Assembly (NCBI GenBank): GCA_011833715.1
Contig: CM022401.1
Coordinates: 72,350,618 to 72,414,617, forward strand
Reading direction: 5' to 3'
Length of the DNA: 64,000 nt
From: Carcinoscorpius rotundicauda
Lineage: Eukaryota; Arthropoda; Merostomata; Xiphosura; Limulidae
Position 1 is the first letter of the stretch, and the number at the start of each line of letters is the position of its first letter. The translations under genes were made by a program, and so were the position numbers. This document shows positions 1 to 10,471 of the stretch, in pieces. The notes under the pieces were generated by a model. The model did not search any database, was not told the DNA's origin, and saw nothing but the letters and a program-made list of their open reading frames with translations.

Positions 1-221
1 TGAAAAACGAGCCAGCTGATGTAACATATTCAGAAAACCCCACGCTATATATTTATCAAAGTTGTAGTTAAACGACATTATGGGTCGTAGTAAACAATCG
101 GGTCAGTGAGGTTTGGGGATGCCGTATAGTTATGGTGTGCTTGATTAATACAATCTCAGAAAACCTTTATCCTTAACTACGCAGGACCGCATCACCCAAC
201 ATTAAGATCACCTGTGAAAAG

Positions 222-1215
222 AAAAAAAACTAACCAAATAGCATTCCTCAACCTGAAATCACAAGAACCGATACAAAATTCAAAACAGAAAAATTACCCA
301 TATTGGACTTAACACATAAAACAAAACAAAAATTTAACATATTAAGAAATCAAATAAACAAAGCCATAAAATTACGTTCACGTGATAAAATTAACAATAA
401 AATCAACAAATAAAACAATAACTTACCAACATCAACAAATTTTCTACAAAAACCGTTGAACAAATTATACACAAACATCTCGTTCAACGAAAAAATCAAC
501 AACAAACGAACAACAATAAATCTCAAGATATAATAAACTGCAAAACCTTACACTACTGCATACTATATATTCTCGATATCAGGTAAAAAATAACCAGCAC
601 TTGGAAAACAAAAACTTATAACAAAACACAATATTCTAGTAAACACTAAATTAATTCAAAAAACAAGTACAAAACTACAATGAGAAACACAATACTAACA
701 TTATTTATAAACTAATGTACAACGTCTCTCACGACTTCTATATTGGAGAAACAAGCAGAAAAATGGAAACCAGATTTAAAGAACACAAAAACACCTTCAC
801 GTTTTTGAACACTGCAAATTAAATAAACACAACATAACTATAGAAAACACCTAGATACAAATTAGAGAAATAAATATAAACAAACGCCAAATCAAACAAG
901 CCCTTACTTATACAACAATTAAAACCAAAATTAAACCAATATAAAGAAACACCTTTATATGTATACTAATTACTAACCTAAACATGTAACTACAACGTCC
1001 CCTACAATCCCGTACCCGTTTAAAACCTTATCCCTAAGACATGCGCCTAGCAACGGTCAGTTGCAAACTCTCTCTTTATCAACCTAAATATGACCTAAGA
1101 AGGTGGAAACGTTGTTCTGTACTTTATTTTAATAAAAGTTTTAATACTCATACCAGTCGTCTTAAGATACATTTTTACTTCAAGCTGGTTTCTCCTCATC
1201 ACGAATGATACCTGA
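222..1215 (+). mobile_element. Penelope-like retroelement, decayed 3' portion
   Basis: Remnant of a Penelope-like retroelement, which is a reverse transcriptase linked to a GIY-YIG endonuclease. Scattered frames between 255 and 420 read like the connector after the reverse transcriptase (DTKFKTEK; KFNILRNQINKAIKLRS), then the endonuclease follows at 690-960. The 3' untranslated part at 1040-1215 carries a CGGTCAGTTGCAAAC stretch, a damaged hammerhead-like core near 1086-1120 and the terminal ACTTCAAG..GGTTTCTC signature. The 36.66-36.86 kb copy matches 918-1125. Many stops and frameshifts show it is dead. The 5' limit is uncertain. Confidence 0.8.
700..962 (+). pseudogene. GIY-YIG endonuclease remnant of a Penelope-like element
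   Basis: The frame starting at 721 reads NVSHDFYIGETSRKMETRFK and continues EHK. This contains the YIG half of the GIY-YIG signature and the conserved arginine helix of Penelope endonucleases. After a frameshift near 800, the sequence from about 810 reads HCKLNKHNITIENT, then a stop, then REININKRQIKQAL, matching the C-terminal half of the same domain. In life this domain nicks target DNA for reverse transcription. Two or more frameshifts and internal stops make it a pseudogene. Confidence 0.82.
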
Positions 1216-1239
1216 TAGTGTGACAACTGTGAGTGATTT

Positions 1240-2205
1240 ATTTTATCTTTTTCCTTTAAACATCAAGTGTTTGGGTTTGTGTGTATATATCTCCAATTTT
1301 AAAGTAATATAAAGATAATAATAACAAACAGGAAAGCAGCGTATTTTAAAGTAACTAAACTCGCTTGGCTTGTAAGGCCCAAAGTCAGCGATTCATAGTT
1401 TACTGACACATAAATGCGTTCCCTGCGATGGAGCCGTAGATACTCTCTGAGGTGGTAATCAAATCCCAATATTCACTCAGGTAAGAGGTATCGTTAAATG
1501 CTACTGAATAGCTACTTTTCATCAATTAAATATTATCTACGGTTATTTGAAGACAGCTCTTTGTGTGTCTTTGCGCAAAGAATCTAATTCTGAAACAAAC
1601 AAACCACCAGCAGGTTATCGATTAACAAAGGACTTTAAGAACATTATAAGTAGTCGACTGTTTTCCACCGGTAGCTAGTCCCGGCTTAGAAAAATCAAAA
1701 TCCTTAATACGTTATCGTGGTAATATTCATTCGTAAACTTGCTTTGTTTTTTTATAAGTATTTCAACTTGTATAATGATAGGCAAAATTATATGCATTGT
1801 TGTTTTACCGGTCTTGATGTGAACGTGCATGTCTTTGTATTAGAATTCATTTAAAATATATATTTCAGTAATCTGGAACGAAAATTATTGTAAAGCAAAC
1901 TAAAGCAATACCGAATTCAATATAAATATATAAATTAATTAATAAAAATTTCAACCACAGACCATTTCGCATTTGGAAAATATCTTCAATAAGCAGAATT
2001 TTCAGGCTTTTTAGAGATGGTTATAAAATACAAATAACCATTATTAACACGTATTAGAATAAATAATCATCAAATTAGGAAAGCAGATACTTGTTGAACT
2101 CTATAACATACAATGACACGTATTTCTATTTTGTTTGCTACTACGGTCTGGTAAATTAGACAATTAGGCTAGGTCTTTCATTTTATTTTTACATTAACCC
2201 ATAAC
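1240..2205. other. AT-rich unique sequence, no feature seen
   Basis: I see no open frame of note, no SINE and no clear repeat in this stretch. A plant-like or exon-like signal was looked for and not found. Confidence 0.5.
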
Positions 2206-2209
2206 CTTA

Positions 2210-3010
2210 ATAAAATATGTTAGGTATTATAATTTATTTCAAATGATTCTTCGATTTATTATGTTCCATACGTTACGTATTACGATTTCAAATAGCCGGA
2301 AAATTTAATTTCAGTTTAGATAATTAATTGAATATCAACATGTATCAAATTTGTGTTTATCAACAATACTGACGAACACAATTTTCTTTCTTAACATAAA
2401 TAATTTTAGTGTACAAACAACAATATAATTTATAATAACAGATATTGCAAATAGTTATTAGAATATTGCTATGCATACAAGAGTTTTCCAAACTTACAAG
2501 CAATACTTAGTTTTCTACCTGATATGGAGCTGAATACTTTATCGACGATTCACATAGCTTACTTTTACCGATGATGATATTTAATGTCCTTGTAGAAATA
2601 ATAAAGTCCGAAGTTAATTAACCAAAGTTGAACAAATTGTATTGTTCAAAATCTATAAATATTAATGGTCAAATTCTGTAGTTTTCTGATTTATAAGCCT
2701 TAATCGCAATTATATTTTCCAAAGCTTACAGTAAACTCACTGTGCCTGATAAAATAATAATATCTCTTTGCGCATTAGTTTATATAGTTTAAGGCAAGAT
2801 TTTCGAACGTTCAACAATGTTTAAAACACGCTAGTATTTTCGTAAACTACATATTGTTGATTCTTTCTCTTGAAAATCTACAAGTTTAGAGAACAAGCAG
2901 GACTTGCACAATACATATCCAACAATATATATCACACGCACAAAAACAAACAAACAAACGTAGGCACTAAAATAAATGCAAGATATTAAATCTGTTTCAA
3001 ATAACATAAG
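2210..3010 (+). repeat. Diverged duplicate block 1, left copy
   Basis: This block aligns collinearly and in direct orientation with 57003-57960. Shared landmarks include ATGTTAGGTAT near 2218 and 57003, a CATACGTTACG stretch, TTCAAAATCTATAAA (2646) against TTCGAAATCTATAAA, and TTTAGAGAACAAGCAGGACT (2885) against TTTAGAGAACAGGCAGGACT. This copy lacks the SINE-C present in the right copy at 57215. No coding potential is apparent. It could be half of a segmental duplication or a copy of an unnamed dispersed repeat. Confidence 0.75.
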
Positions 3011-3415
3011 GCTCAAAGGTCATGGCAAGTTCTTTTATTATAAGAAGAATTATAATTGATACTTATTCATCATACAAATTCTGAGTTTTATCGGTTTCAA
3101 GTTATTTAACCTAGTTGGTGAGAAATAGCTCTTAAATGGTAAAAGCAGGAACTTTTGTTATTTTTTAACACATCAAATACTGTTTTGTATCTGCATTATT
3201 GTAGTCACTGAATGAAGCGTTGCAATATAGATTTTATAAATATGGAGACATCATTGGAAGGTCTTTTATATTTGTCTGCAAAGAAATGATGGTATAATAA
3301 AAAACTCAGTAAGAATCAGGCTATCCGGTATTTTCTTTTCTATTTCTAATCAGCATGTGAATTTGTTGGTGTTTGTTATTATAGTATGTTTATCACTTAA
3401 CAGCCAGTTTAAATT

Positions 3416-3548
3416 GATTTATTGATTGTTTGGAATTAAGCACAAAGCTATACAACAGGCTATCTGTGCTCTGCACACTACGTTTATAGAAAACTGGTTT
3501 CTGTCGTTGTAAACTCGCTGACAAACTGCTGTGCCACTGAGGACAGCA
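3416..3548 (-). mobile_element. SINE-B copy
   Basis: Read on the minus strand, it has the CCACTG/CAGTGGC-type head at the right end and the GCTTTGTGCTTAATTC tail at the left end (GAATTAAGCACAAAGCTATA). The middle, around the B box, is diverged. Confidence 0.8.
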
Positions 3549-3549
3549 A

Positions 3550-4110
3550 GCCTGGTTTAATGGGATTCAGTATTTCTGATAAAGTCTAGGTAAAATTAAG
3601 TTAAACTAGCTGTTTTTCTCGTCGTATTGTGTAGAAAGGTTTTGCTTTCCAAGCTCCAAAAAGTAATACTTCTATTCGCGCAACAAGCTAAGAAGTCATA
3701 TCCAGTAATAATATTAGGAGTTCAGGCTGAATACTGACAAAAGTAAAAACATGAAACTCTATTTAATATCACATAAAATTACGGTGAACACAAAAACACT
3801 AAAGTTGTACACCAATGTTTTGATATATCCCTTCCCATTAGCTCGAAAACCGGGTTTCTTGATACCGTTTTGGGCAAAACGTAGTGTACTTAATTACGAA
3901 CAAATTTCCGTATGGGCCATACGTGATTAATTTAACAACCGAAAAGCGGGTAAGCTAGTATAGCGGTATTAGAAAAAAAAAAATATATATGAGTTTGTCA
4001 GCTGTACAGTTTCACTCATTTAATATTTAACTTAAATATGTTTCGTAAAAAATAAACTAAACAACAGAGCATTCGTGTAAAAAAAATAAAATAAAAGAGC
4101 TCACCTCCCA
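3550..4110. other. AT-rich sequence, no feature seen
   Basis: No gene, tandem repeat or recognised mobile element was found here. Confidence 0.45.
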
Positions 4111-4131
4111 CTGGTTCTGCGGCAAATTCAT

Positions 4132-4247
4132 TTGTAACTAAGCACAAAACAAAACAACGGGCTATTCGTGTTGTGCTCAACATGGGTATCGAAATTATAT
4201 TTCAGAGTTGTAAGCCTGCAACATGTATCGCTGAACCACTGGGGAGC
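4132..4247 (-). mobile_element. SINE-B copy, left half of an inverted pair
   Basis: Minus-strand SINE-B with tail (TAACTAAGCACAAAAC), the GGCTATTCGTGTTGTGCTC region, and head CCACTGGGGAG at 4238. Its head abuts the plus-strand copy that follows. Confidence 0.75.
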
Positions 4248-4357
4248 TAGCAGTAAGTCTGAGCGCTTATAATGGTAAAAACTGGGTTTCGATAGTTATT
4301 GTGGGCATGGCAAAGTTACCCCATGGTGTTAGTTTGTGCTCAATAACAAAACAAATG
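4236..4357 (+). mobile_element. SINE-B copy, right half of an inverted pair
   Basis: Diverged plus-strand SINE-B. It shows an AGCAGTAAGTCTGAGCGCTT head, a GGGTTTCGAT B-box remnant, GTGGGCA, and the tail TTTGTGCTCAATAACAAAAC. It lies head to head with the minus copy, giving a hairpin-capable arrangement. Confidence 0.65.
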
Positions 4358-4612
4358 GAGGAAGTTCCTAACGATGGTACTCTCCGTGAATAGCTACCAT
4401 GAATAGCTACCACAAACATCGAATCACTTCCCTTTCTTTGAAAGTAATATCCTATTTAATATTCTTCTTTAATTAGTGGATATTAAATGGTTTTCTTCGT
4501 AATGCTATTTAAAAGTGCATGGAATTAGAAAGAAATACAATGAAAAGTCATCAACAATATTATTTCTGCTATTATTTCGCCACGTTATTATGCTACTGCC
4601 AGCTCAAAATTA

Positions 4613-4737
4613 TCTTGTTTTTATTTGTTTGTTTGTAACTGAGTACAAAACTATACGAAGGGCTATCTCTGCTCTGCTCACCACAGGTATCAAAGCCCGG
4701 ATTTTAGCGCAGACATACTGATGTGTCACTGGGGGAG
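4613..4737 (-). mobile_element. SINE-B copy
   Basis: Minus strand. The tail is at 4621-4650 (TTTGTTTGTTTGTAACTGAG), GGGCTATCTCTGCTCTGCTC is at 4660-4680, the B box complement is GGTATCAAAGCCCGG, and the head CACTGGGGG is at 4727. Confidence 0.85.
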
Positions 4738-5187
4738 GGAAATTATTTTGTTTCCGTTAGAGAGTTGCATCGATTTGAGAATTTCATTTTAAATCCCCAT
4801 TTTTAGATGCACAAGAGTACAAGAGTACTACGCAAGGAAAGTTTGGATCACATCATCTTGGCAATTTTAATATTTCTTCAATGCACTCACATAAAAAACA
4901 CAAAGTATTTCATGGTGAAATGTCTAGATTTCATTCAGTCATAAAGTTTACCAAAAGTAACTAAAATCGAGGTTGATTTAGTTCATTTCACTCGTTATTC
5001 GATGTTAACATTTTAAAACAAACCGGAGGCATGTAAACATCAAGTTGTTACATTTGTCTATTAGATAATTCGGTATTAAATTAGCTTGGATTCACGTTTT
5101 TAACAATCTATTTGTACAATAAATTATAAACTCATGCCGTATAAATTGATTAATACAAAATAACAATAACGCATTTAGAATTTACAG

Positions 5188-5312
5188 GCCCCCCAGTGGC
5201 TCAGCGGTATGTCTGCGGACTTACACGCTAAAATCCGGGTTTCGATACCCGTGGGGGGGAGAGCACAGATACCCCATTGTGTAGCTTTGTGCTTAATTCA
5301 AAACAACAACAA
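5188..5312 (+). mobile_element. SINE-B copy, near full length
   Basis: One of the best-preserved SINE-B copies. It has the head CCCCCCAGTGGCTCAGCGGT, the A-box-like TGGCTCAGCGG, the B-box-like GGGTTTCGATACCC, GAGCACAGATA, and the tail TAGCTTTGTGCTTAATTC followed by AAAACAACAACAAG. The head is tRNA-derived, so RNA polymerase III transcription is expected. Good preservation suggests a younger insertion than its neighbours. Confidence 0.93.
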
Positions 5313-5319
5313 GAATTTA

Positions 5320-5995
5320 CAGCCTTATCGCAATGCTTAGATCAGCTATCTGCCCTCAAGGTTAGAGTCTGAGTAAGATTAGTCTAACATTTATGGATAG
5401 AATACTTTTTAACAAACAAAAATATTTCTGAAGAAAGTTAGGGTCATTTTTTTTCCAATAGAAGGACAGTTTATTTATATGGATAAATTTGGATCATGCA
5501 TTTTTGAAGCTTACGTTGTTTGAATATGCTATATTAAACCGGTTTTTCAAAAGCAACTTTTTGGTTACAGAATTAAACATGCATAATTTTAATTTTTCTT
5601 CGCCAGTATATAAAATGCGTACACAACGTAACAATTGTTGTTGCAACAAATGGCTTATATAAATAGTGTTCCGACCACTGCAGTGTTTGTTTATTCCAAC
5701 CGGCTTGAAGAGCTCTCGATTGAGCGAAGCGCGTTATCGGCAGCGTGCACGAAATATAATGTGATTAGAAAACTGTTATTATACACTCTTCTAATTCTTG
5801 AAAATTGCTAAAAGACTGCAGGAAGAATGTTGTGTTAAAGAATGTAATACTTGATTATTTCCCACGCTCGTACTTTTTAAATCATGTTGAATTTCGCGTA
5901 TAGAGCCACTTTATTCTATAGCAGTGTAACAGTGCTGCGTAGATAATCCTTAAGTCAACAAGTATATCAAATAAAGTTATTAAAAACAACAAGTG
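5320..5995. other. AT-rich sequence, no feature seen
   Basis: Between two SINEs. No coding frame, tandem repeat or known mobile element was recognised. Confidence 0.45.
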
Positions 5996-5999
5996 GTGA

Positions 6000-6197
6000 C
6001 CCGACATGGCCAGGTGGTTAAGGCACTCGATTCGTAATCCAAGGATCGCGGGTTTGAATCTCCATTGCACCAAACATGCTTGCCCTATCAGCCGTGAGGG
6101 CGTTAAAATGTACGGTCAATCTCATTATTCGTTCGTAAAAGAGTAGTGCAAGAATTGGTGGTAGGTGGTGATGACTAGCGAAATCCAAAACAAACGA
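6000..6197 (+). mobile_element. SINE-A copy with internal deletion
   Basis: The head CCCGACATGGCCAGGTGGTT and B box GGGTTTGAATC are followed by the body up to GGTGGTGATGACTAG. It then jumps directly to the tail CGAAATCCAAAACAAACG. About 75 bp (from CTGCCTTCCCTC to the TAGCTTTGTG segment) is missing. Confidence 0.88.
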
Positions 6198-6313
6198 AAT
6201 TCTCTGTGGTTCAAGCAAACTTTAATACAAAATTTTGAGACGAAAATAAATATCGCTGTGTTTGCAAATGATCTCGAGGGTGGTGTTTCATATTCAGAAA
6301 TGAATAAGTAAAA

Positions 6314-6516
6314 GTCGTTCGTAATTTTGAAGTGATAGACTACAGGAAAGACAGCTAGTTAATACAATTCACTGCCAACTCCTTGGCTACTATTTACCAA
6401 CTAATAATGGAATTGACTACCACATGTAACGCTCCTATGGCACGCATATTCGATAACAGGATTCAAGCCCACGTTTCGCAGATTGCGACTCTAGTGCCTC
6501 AGTCATTAGACCATGA
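6314..6516 (-). mobile_element. SINE-A copy, highly diverged
   Basis: The minus-strand body is visible as ACAGGAAAGACAGCTAGTTA, CACTGCCAACTCCTTGGCTA and a degraded head ending near ATTAGACCATGACTG. The tail is missing. Confidence 0.7.
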
Positions 6517-6600
6517 CTGAAATTTAAAATATTAAGTCATAAAATTAAGAAGAACAAAGATCGGTTAAATATACAATATTTCTAGAAAACTTCCTTCAGT

Positions 6601-6873
6601 TTTGTTTTTTTTAATTTCGCGCAAAGCTACACGAAGGCTATCTGCGCTAGCCGTCCCTAATTTAGCAGTATAAGACTAAAGGGAAGGCAGCTGGTAATCA
6701 CCACCCGCCGCCAACTCTTCGGCAACTTTTTTACCAACGAATAAGTGGGATTAACCGTCACGTTATAACGCCCCTACGGCTGAAAGAGCAAGCATGTTTG
6801 GCGCGACGGGAATTCGAACCCGCGAACCTCAGATTACGAGACGATAGCTCCAATCATCTGACCACACTGCGCC
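6601..6873 (-). mobile_element. SINE-A copy, inside duplicate block 2
   Basis: Nearly complete minus-strand SINE-A, with the tail complement AATTTCGCGCAAAGCTACAC at left and the tRNA head ending TGACCACACTGCGCC at right. The copy at 61030-61272 has the same orientation and the same right-hand flank (CACTTCCTT then GATTRACA), so the insertion came before the duplication of the block. Confidence 0.92.
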
Positions 6874-7115
6874 ACTTCCTTCCGATTAACATACAAACAT
6901 GACAAAATTATAATTACAATTCTCTTTAGATTAATGAGTAAAACAATCAAAGTTACATTAGCATTTCAACAGCAACAAAAAACAAAGAGAAAAATATATG
7001 ACATTTCTTAGATTTTCCAGGTTTATCGTGTCATTAATACATGCATTCCATACAATAGCATCTAATAAACTGACGTACTAGAATGTTTCATGTAGTTCAT
7101 AAAGGTACTTAAACA
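6874..7115 (+). repeat. Diverged duplicate block 2, left copy
   Basis: Aligns in direct orientation with 61273-61510. The shared core is GATTTTCCAGGTTTATCGT followed by TCATTAATACATGCATTCCA, then ATAGCATCT.ATAAACT and GTTCATGTA.TTCA. It borders the shared SINE-A. No coding capacity is evident. Confidence 0.85.
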
Positions 7116-7160
7116 TTTGCTTACGCTTCAATATATGGCATTTACAAGCTTACGTTAGAC

Positions 7161-7417
7161 TTGTTTGTTTGTTTTTGAATTTCGCACAAAGCTACTCGAG
7201 AGCTATTTGTGCTAGCCGTCCCTAATTTAGCAGTGTAAGACTAGAGGGAAGGCAGCTAGTCATCACCACGCACCGCCAACTCTTGGGCTACTCTTTTACC
7301 AACGAAAAGTGGGATTAACTGAAACATTATAACCCCCCACGGCTGGGAGCGCGAGCATGTTTGGCGCGACCCTCAGATTACGAGTCGCGCGTCTTACGCG
7401 CTTGGCCATGCTGGGCC
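7161..7417 (-). mobile_element. SINE-A copy
   Basis: Minus strand, from TTGTTTGTTTGTTTTTGAAT at left to GGCCATGCTGGGCC at right. The T-arm region is shortened: GGCGCGACCC joins directly to TCAGATTACGAG, deleting the B box. Confidence 0.93.
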
Positions 7418-7904
7418 GTTATGTTATACAATAGCTCAACAGACGTCAGCTTAGAGGTTCTATAGACAGAGACAGTTCATTGAACTACTTGTAAAAAAAT
7501 CTTTCAGAGAATTAAGTTAAGACTATATTGACGCCAGAATAGGTGTTCATTCAAACCACTTTAACTTACGATTATTTTCATCCTTAACAGTTTCATTATA
7601 ATGCGATAGGTTTTTGTCTGACAGAAATATTTACGCACATGAAATTTGTACTAAATTTTGTACAAAAATAACGGATGCTTTAACAAGTATATAATATATA
7701 CAAGGAAGTTAATTACAGGATTAGTAACTCGGAGTTGAATGACCAGCCATAGAACGTTTTACACAGTATTCGATAACACGAAGTTCAGTACGTTCTTAAA
7801 ATCGTTGTTATAGTGGTAAGTTGTTTATCGATAGCAATTAACTGATGACGAACATACTTATTTTGAAGAAAACTGCTAACAGCGTTTCAACATTCTCTTG
7901 TTTT
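7418..7904. other. AT-rich sequence, no feature seen
   Basis: Spacer between two oppositely oriented SINE-A copies. No gene or repeat was recognised. Confidence 0.45.
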
Positions 7905-8180
7905 GGCCCGGCATGGCCAAGCGCGTTAAGGCGTGCGACTCATAATCTGAGGGGCGCGGATTAGTATCCCCGTCGCGCCAAACATATTCGCTCTTTCAGC
8001 CGTGGGGGCGTCATAATGTAACGGTCAATCCCACTATTCGTTGGTAAAAGAGCAGACCAAGAGTTGGCGGTGGGTGGTGATGACTAGCTGCCTTCCCTCT
8101 AGTCTTACACTGCTAAATTAGGGACGACTAGCACAGATAGCCCTCGAGTAGCTTTGTGCGAAATTCAAAAACAAACAAAT
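7905..8180 (+). mobile_element. SINE-A copy, full length
   Basis: Complete copy. The head is GCCCGGCATGGCCAAGCGCG, the anticodon arm is GCGACTCATAATCTGAGG, and the B box is decayed (GGATTAGTATCC). It has the full body and the tail TAGCTTTGTGCGAAATTC plus AAAAACAAACAAA. The head resembles tRNA-Thr(CGT), with CGT mutated to CAT here. Confidence 0.95.
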
Positions 8181-8731
8181 TATCTTGTTTTTTCCACCAA
8201 CTTTATAGAGCTTCAAACAATATTTTTGTTCCATCTAAGCCGATTAAGATTCATTCGTATAAGTCTGAGGCCACATAAAAAGAAATTATTTATCAGTTCA
8301 ACTCCTGAGCTCGGGACATATACAGGGGTGAACAAAAGAGCCCTCCTCCCGAAAGTGTTGCTACTTTGTTACATATTTTATTAGAAAGCAGAAAAATATG
8401 TAAAACTATATGTTTTTAGAACGTACTCGATGAGATCTGTTCAAATATGATCTCAAGTCCTAATTTTAGCACTGACTTTTGCATCTACCTGAACTTTTTA
8501 TTATTTTAGTTATAATTTCTCATGAAAAGTGTTGTGCACCTTATGTAGTGTTTTAGATCTTCTGTTTCAGTTAGCCTACAAAATGATTACACAAGTTTCG
8601 CTTAGAAATAAGAAAAGTGATGTTATGAAAGGGTTGAATCAATCAGTTGACATCAATAGGGGCTGAGTTAAACTGATCAATGAAAGATTCTCAATTCAAA
8701 CATGAAAGATAAACTTTCTGAAGTTCTCAAA

Positions 8732-8823
8732 GAAGATGGCAGTCAATCACTCAGGAATATCTGCACAAATTCATTGACAGCGTACCACGTCGATGTGAAC
8801 CAGTACTGAAATACAAGGTAATG
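8732..8823 (+). pseudogene. Tc1-like transposase C-terminal fragment
   Basis: The frame through TCACTCAGGAATATCTGCAC reads TQEYLHKFIDSVPRRCEPVL. This resembles the last residues of Tc1-family transposases, where a LxxLIDSMPRRCEAVIKAKG-type segment follows the catalytic domain (recalled from the family). The catalytic residues are absent. It is all that remains of the transposase of the host element. Confidence 0.7.
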
Positions 8824-9062
8824 CCTTTGGAAATCCAAATTAAATATTAACTTGTGAAGCTGATTTGTATTATTTTGAGTTTCATTTTCCTGTTTGATTA
8901 TTGTAGAGAAACTTGTTCATTTTGTAGGTTTATTGGAATAAGAAGATCTAAGAAACTAAAGTAGGTGCACAACACTTTTTAGGATAAAATGTAACTAAAA
9001 TCATGAAAACTTCAGATATTTACAAAAACCAGTGTTAAAATTAGGACTTAATTAAGATCATA

Positions 9063-10342
9063 CCAGGTCATCCCATAAGTAATGTCCGAATATTTAATAC
9101 AGAAATGTATCATTATTTTTTGTCTTTGTAGAAGACCTTAGTAACTAAAATATACAGTTGAACGTGTATAAAAATGTTCATATAAATGAAAGAAACTAAC
9201 ACATCACTACTTTTTCAGATCATTAATCAAATAAACACTTATGAAAATGGATGTGTCTGAGGAACACATTAGGCATATAACGCTTTATGAGTTTTAAAAA
9301 GCAATAGTGCAGGAGAAACTACACGAAACATTCAAGGTGTTTATGGTGCGGAGTCTCTCAATGAAAGAAAATATCGAAGGTAGTTTCAGAATTTCATGTC
9401 AGGTGACTACAGCTTAAGTGATGCGCCACGCTCAGATCGTCCTGTTGAGTTTAACTATCACTTGCTGCTGGCTGCACTTGATGAAGATTGTGCTGTAACA
9501 GTTGAAGAACTAGCACAGGAGCTTAATTCAACCGATTTGACAGTTCACTGTTATCTGAAACAACTTGGAAAGGTGTAGAAACTTAGAAAATGGGATCCCC
9601 ATGATTTGACAGAAGCCAATCTTAAAGCAAGAGTGGACGTTGCCACTTCTCTGCACTTTCCTAAAGTAACTCACCTTTTTTGGACAGGTTAGTGACTGAA
9701 GATGAAAAAATGGATATTTTATAAAAATGTTAAGGGCTGCAGATAATGGATCAGTGTAGATAAACTGGCTAAAGCACAGTCCAAAATGGACCTCCACCCT
9801 AGGAAAGTCTTGTTAAGCGTTCAGTGAGATACTGTCGGTGTGATCACTTTGAGTTGTTGCTACTCAATGTAACATCTACATCAGACTTCTATTCTCAACA
9901 GTTAAAGCGCTGGAATGTTGCACTGAAAGAAAAGAGGCCTGCTTTGATCAACCGTAAAGGTGTTGTGTTACACCAAGATAATACACGGCCCCATACAGCA
10001 AGGATCACCTCTGCAAAGATTTAAGAGCTAGAATGAGGAAAAATTCCATATCCTCCTTATTCTTCAGACTTTGCTCCATCTGATTATCATATATTCTGAA
10101 GTTTGCAGAACTATCTTGATGGAAAAGAGCTTGGAACACGTGAAGATATCAAAACTACTTTCTCTACATTCTTTTCCTTCCAAACAACAAGAATTTTATA
10201 GAAGTGGCATTCAGAAGCTTGTGAATCGATGGCATGAAGTAATTAATAATAATGGAACATACATTATTGATTAAATAACATTCAAAGCGTTCAAAATCCT
10301 TTTTCTGACCCAAAATTGGACGTTACTTAAAGGATGACCTGA
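9063..10342 (+). mobile_element. mariner transposon, 1280 bp, intact ends
   Basis: The element is bounded by TA at 9061-9062 and 10343-10344. The terminal inverted repeats are CCAGGTCATCCCATAAGTAA at left and TCAGGTCATCCTTTAAGTAA (reverse complement of the right end). The length of 1280 bp equals that of a normal full-length mariner, so both ends and essentially all the sequence are present. It interrupts the right arm of a Tc1-like element, so it is the younger insertion. The transposase frame is broken. Confidence 0.95.
9241..10275 (+). pseudogene. mariner transposase, DD34D, inactivated
   Basis: Starts MKMDVSEEHIRHITLYEF at 9241, then a stop. The helix-turn-helix region resumes in the frame from 9396 (SGDYSLSDAPRSDRP; VTVEELAQELNSTDLTVH). 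First catalytic Asp: LVTEDEKWIF near 9690. Second: VVLHQDNTRPHTARI near 9967-10010. Third: FAPSDYH near 10070-10090. Counting gives 34 residues between the last two, the mariner spacing. The end is NNNGTYIID followed by TAA at 10272-10274. Internal stops at several places (for example after TSAKI and after ELE) and frameshifts make it non-functional. The three catalytic residues themselves are retained. Confidence 0.93.
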
Positions 10343-10471
10343 TATTTGAACATATCTCGTAGAATGCGTTCTAAAAACATATAGTTTTAGATATTTTTCT
10401 GTTATTTAATAGATGATATAACAATTTAAAAACTTTTTAGAGAGAACTACTTGTTTTTACCCAGCTCTGTA

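Larger units (their letters stand above)
8321..10471 (+). mobile_element. Internally deleted Tc1-like transposon hosting a mariner
   Basis: A TA target duplication (8321-8322 and 10470-10471) flanks termini CAGGGGTGAACAAAA at left and CAGAGCTGGGTAAAAA (reverse complement of the right end). Long inverted arms run 8323 to about 8612 and about 8903 to 10469. Landmarks are AAACTATATGTTTTTAGAAC in both outer arms and GTGTTGTGCACCT with CCTACAAAATGA in both inner arms. Removing the mariner and one TA leaves 865 bp. The interior carries a transposase C-terminal scrap. The long arms are typical of IR/DR Tc1 elements. It cannot move by itself. Confidence 0.85.

Noticed and set aside
7905..7980. Possible functional tRNA-Thr genes in the SINE-A heads
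   Set aside because: Every head continues into the SINE body and tail, and the heads carry substitutions that spoil tRNA stems. They are tRNA-derived, not tRNA genes.
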